64,000 nucleotides of DNA from Gemmatimonadota bacterium (GTDB lineage Bacteria; Gemmatimonadota; Gemmatimonadetes; Longimicrobiales; Gaopeijiaceae): assembly GCA_041390105.1 (NCBI GenBank), contig JAWKQO010000002.1:62001-126000 (forward strand), read 5' to 3'. Position 1 is the first letter of the stretch. The number at the start of each line of letters is the position of its first letter. The notes beneath the pieces were generated by a model that worked only from the letters and a program-made list of their open reading frames with translations, did no database searches and had not been told where the DNA came from. The position numbers and the translations under genes are program-made. Shown in pieces: positions 60,681 to 64,000 of the stretch.

Positions 60681-62813
60681 TCAGCGGCTCACCAGCGCGG
60701 GCAGGCGCAACCCCAGCTGTTGCCCCATGAAGGCCAGCTCGCGGGCCGTATCCTCGATCTGCAGGGTGACGGGCCTCCCGCGACCGGCCGCATGCCCCCC
60801 CCGCGTGTCGTACCAGAGGATGACCGGACGACCCGAGGCGGTGGCCGCTTGTAGACGCGCCGTCATCTTGCGGGCCTGTAGCGGCGGCGCCCGAGTGTCC
60901 AGATCGCCGGTGGCCAACATCACGGCCGGGTAGTCGACGCCATCCCGTACCGCCTGGTAGGGCGAGTACTGGCGCATGGCTTCGAACTGCTCCAACACCC
61001 GGGCGTCTCCGTATTCCAAGAGGGCAGGGATGTTGTTGGTCGCGGAGAACTCGAAGAACCGCACCATGTCGAGGTCCGGGTAGGTGCATAGCACGGCCCT
61101 ATAGAGGTCGGGGCGCTGCGTCATGGCGCTGGCGACCAGCAATCCACCGTTGCTTCCGCCGCTGATGCCCAGGTGGTCCGGAGACGTGTAGCCCAGCTCG
61201 ATCAACCGTTCCGCCGCCGCGATGAAGTCGTCGAAGACGTGTTGCTTGTGGGTGAGCATCCCATCCTGGTGCCACTCCTCGCCGAACTCCGACCCCCCGC
61301 GCAGCGTGGCGATGGCATAGATGCCACCCGCCTGGACCCAGGTGGCGGCGGTGGTGGAGAACCCAGGTTTGATGGCCACGTTGAAGCCGCCGTAGCCGTT
61401 CAGGATCGCGGGGTGACTGCCGTCCAGCGGGATTCCCTCTCGGTGGATGACGTACACCGGCGCGCGCGCGCCCTCCGTCGACTGGAACCACACCTTGTCG
61501 ACCGTCAGTCCGTTGGCGTCGAACTGGATCTCGGGCGGCTCTTTCACCGACCGCGCTCCAGTTTCCAGGTCGATCTCGTAGGTGATGGCGGGCTGCACGT
61601 GGTTGGAGACCGTGAGCAGCGCTTTCCCCTCATCGCCCGCGCGGACGCTGGCCGTGCTCATGGGGGGAACCTCCACCTCGCCCACCGGTTGGCCCTGGAG
61701 ATCGTAGGTGCGGATGCGGTTCTCCACCTCGTGGAGGTAGGTGGCGTAGATGTGGTCGCCGATGAACGCGTAGCTCTCCAGCACGTCCTCGGTCTCCGGA
61801 ATGAGCTCCAGCCAGCGCTCGGGCTGCGGACGCTCGGGATCGACAACCATGAGTCGGTAGTGGGGCGCGTTCCAGTCCGTGAGGACGTACAGCTTTCCTT
61901 CACGGTAGCGGACCTGCAGGTGGGCACCTGAGCCCACCAGCACCGGCTCGATTCCGGCTCCGCGGCGCTGCAGGTAGAGATCGTTGCTGGCCCAGCCGTG
62001 CTGCGCCGTGAAGATCCGGTAGGCGCCGTCGCCCACGCGTTCCATGTTGATGTAGGTGGTGGGTCCGAAGCCCTGACCCCAAAGCTCGACATCGTCGCTG
62101 AGTTCGCTGCCCAGCACATGATGCCGGATGCGCGGTCCCTCCGTGCGGGAGCGGTGCGTGTAGTAGAGACCGGTGCCGTCCTCATCGAAGGCGATGCCGC
62201 TGTACAGCGCATTGGGCAACCGGTCCGGCAGGTCCATGCCCGTCTCCAGGTCGCGGAATCGGACCTCGATCTCGTCCGCGCCCCCCTGGCGGATGGCGTA
62301 GGCCAGCAGGCGCCCGTCTTCCGAGTAGCCGATCACCTCGACCGGCGTGCGGTGGGTCGCGTCGAACTCGGTGGGATCGAGCACCTCCTCGTACGTGCCA
62401 TCGAGGACCGGCTCGACAGGCTCGGCCTCGTCGCCACTCGGTGCCGGCCGCCGGTACAGGGAGCCCATCTCCTCGCCCGGTCGGCGCATCGTGAAGTACT
62501 CGAAGCCACCCGCCTTGCGGGTGTCTCCGACGTCGGCTCGGTCGATCAGCTCACGCAGTCGCGCGCGGAATGCCTCCCGCAGCGGGCCCTCTCCCACCAC
62601 CGACTCGGCATAGGCGTTCTGGGCCTCGATCCAGGCTCTCGTCTCCGGGGCGGCCTGATCTTCGAGCCAGCGGTAGTCGTCGACGAACTCGACGCCGTGG
62701 TAGCTGTCGGTGACGGGCCGGGCCGCGCTGGGCGGCGGCGCGGGGTAGGCGCCTGACTCGCAGGCTGCCAGGACGGGAAGGGCGAGGAGAACAGGACCGA
62801 GCGACGGACGCAT
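60681..62813 (-). CDS. Prolyl oligopeptidase, S9A family, lipoprotein
   Basis: 710 residues. The signal VLLALPVLAACES carries a lipobox. A seven-bladed propeller (about 80-430) precedes the alpha/beta-hydrolase domain. Catalytic S554 lies in GISGGSNGGLLVAS, the aspartate in LATGDLDTRAPP, and the histidine in DTRGGHAAGR. The N-terminal segment DDYRWLEDQAAPETRAWIEAQNAY is classic for the family. It would cleave proline-containing oligopeptides at the cell surface. Upstream is a 137-bp gap with the terminator of the VPS10-like gene. Confidence 0.94.
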   Translation of the reverse strand: MRPSLGPVLLALPVLAACESGAYPAPPPSAARPVTDSYHGVEFVDDYRWLEDQAAPETRAWIEAQNAYAESVVGEGPLREAFRARLRELIDRADVGDTRKAGGFEYFTMRRPGEEMGSLYRRPAPSGDEAEPVEPVLDGTYEEVLDPTEFDATHRTPVEVIGYSEDGRLLAYAIRQGGADEIEVRFRDLETGMDLPDRLPNALYSGIAFDEDGTGLYYTHRSRTEGPRIRHHVLGSELSDDVELWGQGFGPTTYINMERVGDGAYRIFTAQHGWASNDLYLQRRGAGIEPVLVGSGAHLQVRYREGKLYVLTDWNAPHYRLMVVDPERPQPERWLELIPETEDVLESYAFIGDHIYATYLHEVENRIRTYDLQGQPVGEVEVPPMSTASVRAGDEGKALLTVSNHVQPAITYEIDLETGARSVKEPPEIQFDANGLTVDKVWFQSTEGARAPVYVIHREGIPLDGSHPAILNGYGGFNVAIKPGFSTTAATWVQAGGIYAIATLRGGSEFGEEWHQDGMLTHKQHVFDDFIAAAERLIELGYTSPDHLGISGGSNGGLLVASAMTQRPDLYRAVLCTYPDLDMVRFFEFSATNNIPALLEYGDARVLEQFEAMRQYSPYQAVRDGVDYPAVMLATGDLDTRAPPLQARKMTARLQAATASGRPVILWYDTRGGHAAGRGRPVTLQIEDTARELAFMGQQLGLRLPALVSR

Positions 62814-62896
62814 GGGGCCCCCGGGCTGGAGCGGTGTGATCTGCCCAGAGTCCGGGGCGCGGAGGAGGGCGTCAAGCCCCGGAGCCGTCCGAGGGG

Positions 62897-62933
62897 CCCG
62901 GGCGGCACCGCATTGCGGCGCGGTCCGCCCGGG
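62897..62933 (-). terminator. Stem-loop after the second VPS10-like gene
   Basis: CCCGGGCGG (62897-62905) pairs with CCGCCCGGG (62925-62933), and inside them ACCGC (62907-62911) pairs with GCGGT (62920-62924), with a single bulged C and an 8-nt loop. On the minus strand it starts 17 nt after the stop of the VPS10-like gene. A T-tract is absent. Confidence 0.6.
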
Positions 62934-62950
62934 GCCACCCCTGCGGGCGC

Positions 62951-64000
62951 CTACGACACGATGCGCACCCGGCCGGGCAAGACCACCGCAGGCAGCCCCA
63001 AGCGGGCTACCGCCTCGTTGAAGCGGGCCAGCTCGTTCTCCAGCAGTTCGATGTAGCGAGCGCGCACGGCAGACCAGTCGGCGTTCAGGTCCTGGAGACG
63101 CTCATAGGCGCCAGGAAGCGGACGCCCTTCGGGACCTCCCGAGATGTAGCCATCGGGCCCCGTCACGTTGTTGTAGAGCTCGATCCACTGATTGTCGAGG
63201 CGGGGCGGGAAGCGGATCGGGTCCTGGCCGGACTGGTTCCTGGTCTGCTGCAGGTCCTCGTGCACCTCGGTGGCCTTGGTCTCCAGCGTGTCCGCCAGGG
63301 GCTCGAGGGTCTCGGCCAGTCCGGCCGCGTCCGCCTTCTCTACGGTTGCTGCGACCTGTTCGCGAATCGCGCTCAGGTTCTCGATGGCGCGCGTCACCGC
63401 GGTGATCGAGTCCCGCACCGTGACCGCCACGCGGAACTGCTCCTCGTAGTCCGCCTGCGTGACCTCGGGGATACGCGGATCGGGGAGCACGCGGAAGCTG
63501 GCTTCCTGCGGCTCTCCTCCGGCCACGGCCAGGCGCACGCGATACGGGCCGGGCGGTGCCTTCACGCCTCCGGTATACCCCCATACCACGGCGCTCTTGG
63601 GAAGCTCAGGCCCTGGGTACAGCAGGTCCCAGGTGATGCGGTTGAGGCCCGCGCCCTTGGGAATGCGCACGCCGCGCGTCTCTTCCACGACCGCGGAGTC
63701 GGAAGAAAAGGTGCGCACCACCGCACCTCCACGGTCGAGGATTTCCAGGCGCACCTCGCCGTCCGGCTCGGACTCGAGCCAGTAGTGCAGCGTCGCTCCT
63801 TGAGGGGGAGACTCCGGTGCCAGCTCGCCCAGGCCGCCCCCGGCCCCGGCGTTGTTCACGCGGATGGCGTCGCGGGGAGTGAAGAGATGCGCGGCCGCAC
63901 CGACCACCTGCGCACTCAGTTCACGAAGTGGCGTGACGTCGTCCAGGATCCAGAAGGAGCGCCCCTGCGTCGAGAGGATGAGATCGTCGTGCGCGACCTT
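62951..64000 (-). CDS. VPS10/sortilin-like beta-propeller protein, 3' part
   Basis: The last 349 codons are present; the start is beyond 64000. The frame runs through the window edge: near it the protein reads STQGRSFWILDDVTPL, equivalent to TYGRGFWILDDITPL in the protein at 24221-27478. After the propeller come a beta-sandwich (LHYWLESEPDGEVRLEILD, NRITWDLLYPG, PGPYRVRLAVAGGEPQEASFRVLPDP in parts) and a helical tail with repeated EQVAATVEKADAAGL type residues and ELLENELARFNEAVARL. The order of domains matches the other copy, so they are paralogues. The domain with catalytic or binding loops is outside the window. Confidence 0.88.
   Translation of the reverse strand, partial: KVAHDDLILSTQGRSFWILDDVTPLRELSAQVVGAAAHLFTPRDAIRVNNAGAGGGLGELAPESPPQGATLHYWLESEPDGEVRLEILDRGGAVVRTFSSDSAVVEETRGVRIPKGAGLNRITWDLLYPGPELPKSAVVWGYTGGVKAPPGPYRVRLAVAGGEPQEASFRVLPDPRIPEVTQADYEEQFRVAVTVRDSITAVTRAIENLSAIREQVAATVEKADAAGLAETLEPLADTLETKATEVHEDLQQTRNQSGQDPIRFPPRLDNQWIELYNNVTGPDGYISGGPEGRPLPGAYERLQDLNADWSAVRARYIELLENELARFNEAVARLGLPAVVLPGRVRIVS

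Overview
This is about 64 kb of very GC-rich bacterial chromosome with dense genes on both strands. No rRNA, tRNA, CRISPR array, transposase or integrase is visible. The gene mix fits Gemmatimonadota or a related soil/marine lineage (inference only): an ECF42 sigma factor with YciI/DGPF proteins, DUF1592/DUF1552 proteins, VPS10/sortilin-type beta-propellers, DUF1080 proteins, TPR-tailed Ser/Thr kinases, and many secreted peptidases, DUF885, DUF2911 and amidohydrolase proteins. No phylogenetic marker is present to prove this.

Layout. 1-1.9 kb: an ECF42-type sigma factor between two YciI/DGPF-type genes (the first cut by the window edge), with a 16-bp-period repeat in the gap. 2.0-8.7 kb: a same-strand sugar-oxidation set of GMC oxidoreductase, gluconate 2-dehydrogenase subunit 3-like protein, Gfo/Idh/MocA oxidoreductase, NagB-like protein and a secreted DUF1080-GH16 fusion, followed by a DUF2911 protein. 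I read this as a beta-glucan / 3-keto-glycoside pathway. 8.7-14.7 kb (minus): DUF1592 cytochrome-like protein, Tat-exported DUF1552 protein and a secreted ankyrin protein. 14.9-15.8 kb: ArsR plus SRPBCC pair with a textbook promoter that overlaps an operator and the start codon. 15.9-21.9 kb: DUF4287/DUF5655 protein, a hypothetical, class C-type serine hydrolase, nitroreductase and a NarL-type two-component pair. 22.0-22.9 kb: an isolated phage/eCIS tail-tube protein with a small partner. 22.9-35.1 kb: secreted or lipid-anchored proteins (lipoprotein, DUF1080, VPS10-like propeller, metallo-beta-lactamase fold, DUF885, amidohydrolase, M28 peptidase). 35.2-40.4 kb: two tandem paralogous Ser/Thr kinases with TPR tails.

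40.6-49.8 kb is metabolic: a zinc-ribbon SDR variant, leucine-dehydrogenase-like enzyme, thrB-thrC, creatininase family protein, SDR, and a coupled NTF2-like / ketopantoate-reductase-like / isoaspartyl-peptidase operon. 49.9-54 kb holds an MMPL/RND exporter-like protein, two divergent CBS-domain proteins, and a RaiA/HPF protein fused to a cold-shock domain. 54-64 kb holds an M3 oligopeptidase, carA-carB, a prolyl oligopeptidase lipoprotein and the 3' part of a second VPS10-like propeller protein.

Taken together, the window suggests a heterotroph that degrades polysaccharide and peptide outside the cytoplasm and makes threonine and carbamoyl phosphate itself. Starts were chosen from Shine-Dalgarno sequences, overlaps and signal peptides. 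All family calls come from motif recognition, not from searches.
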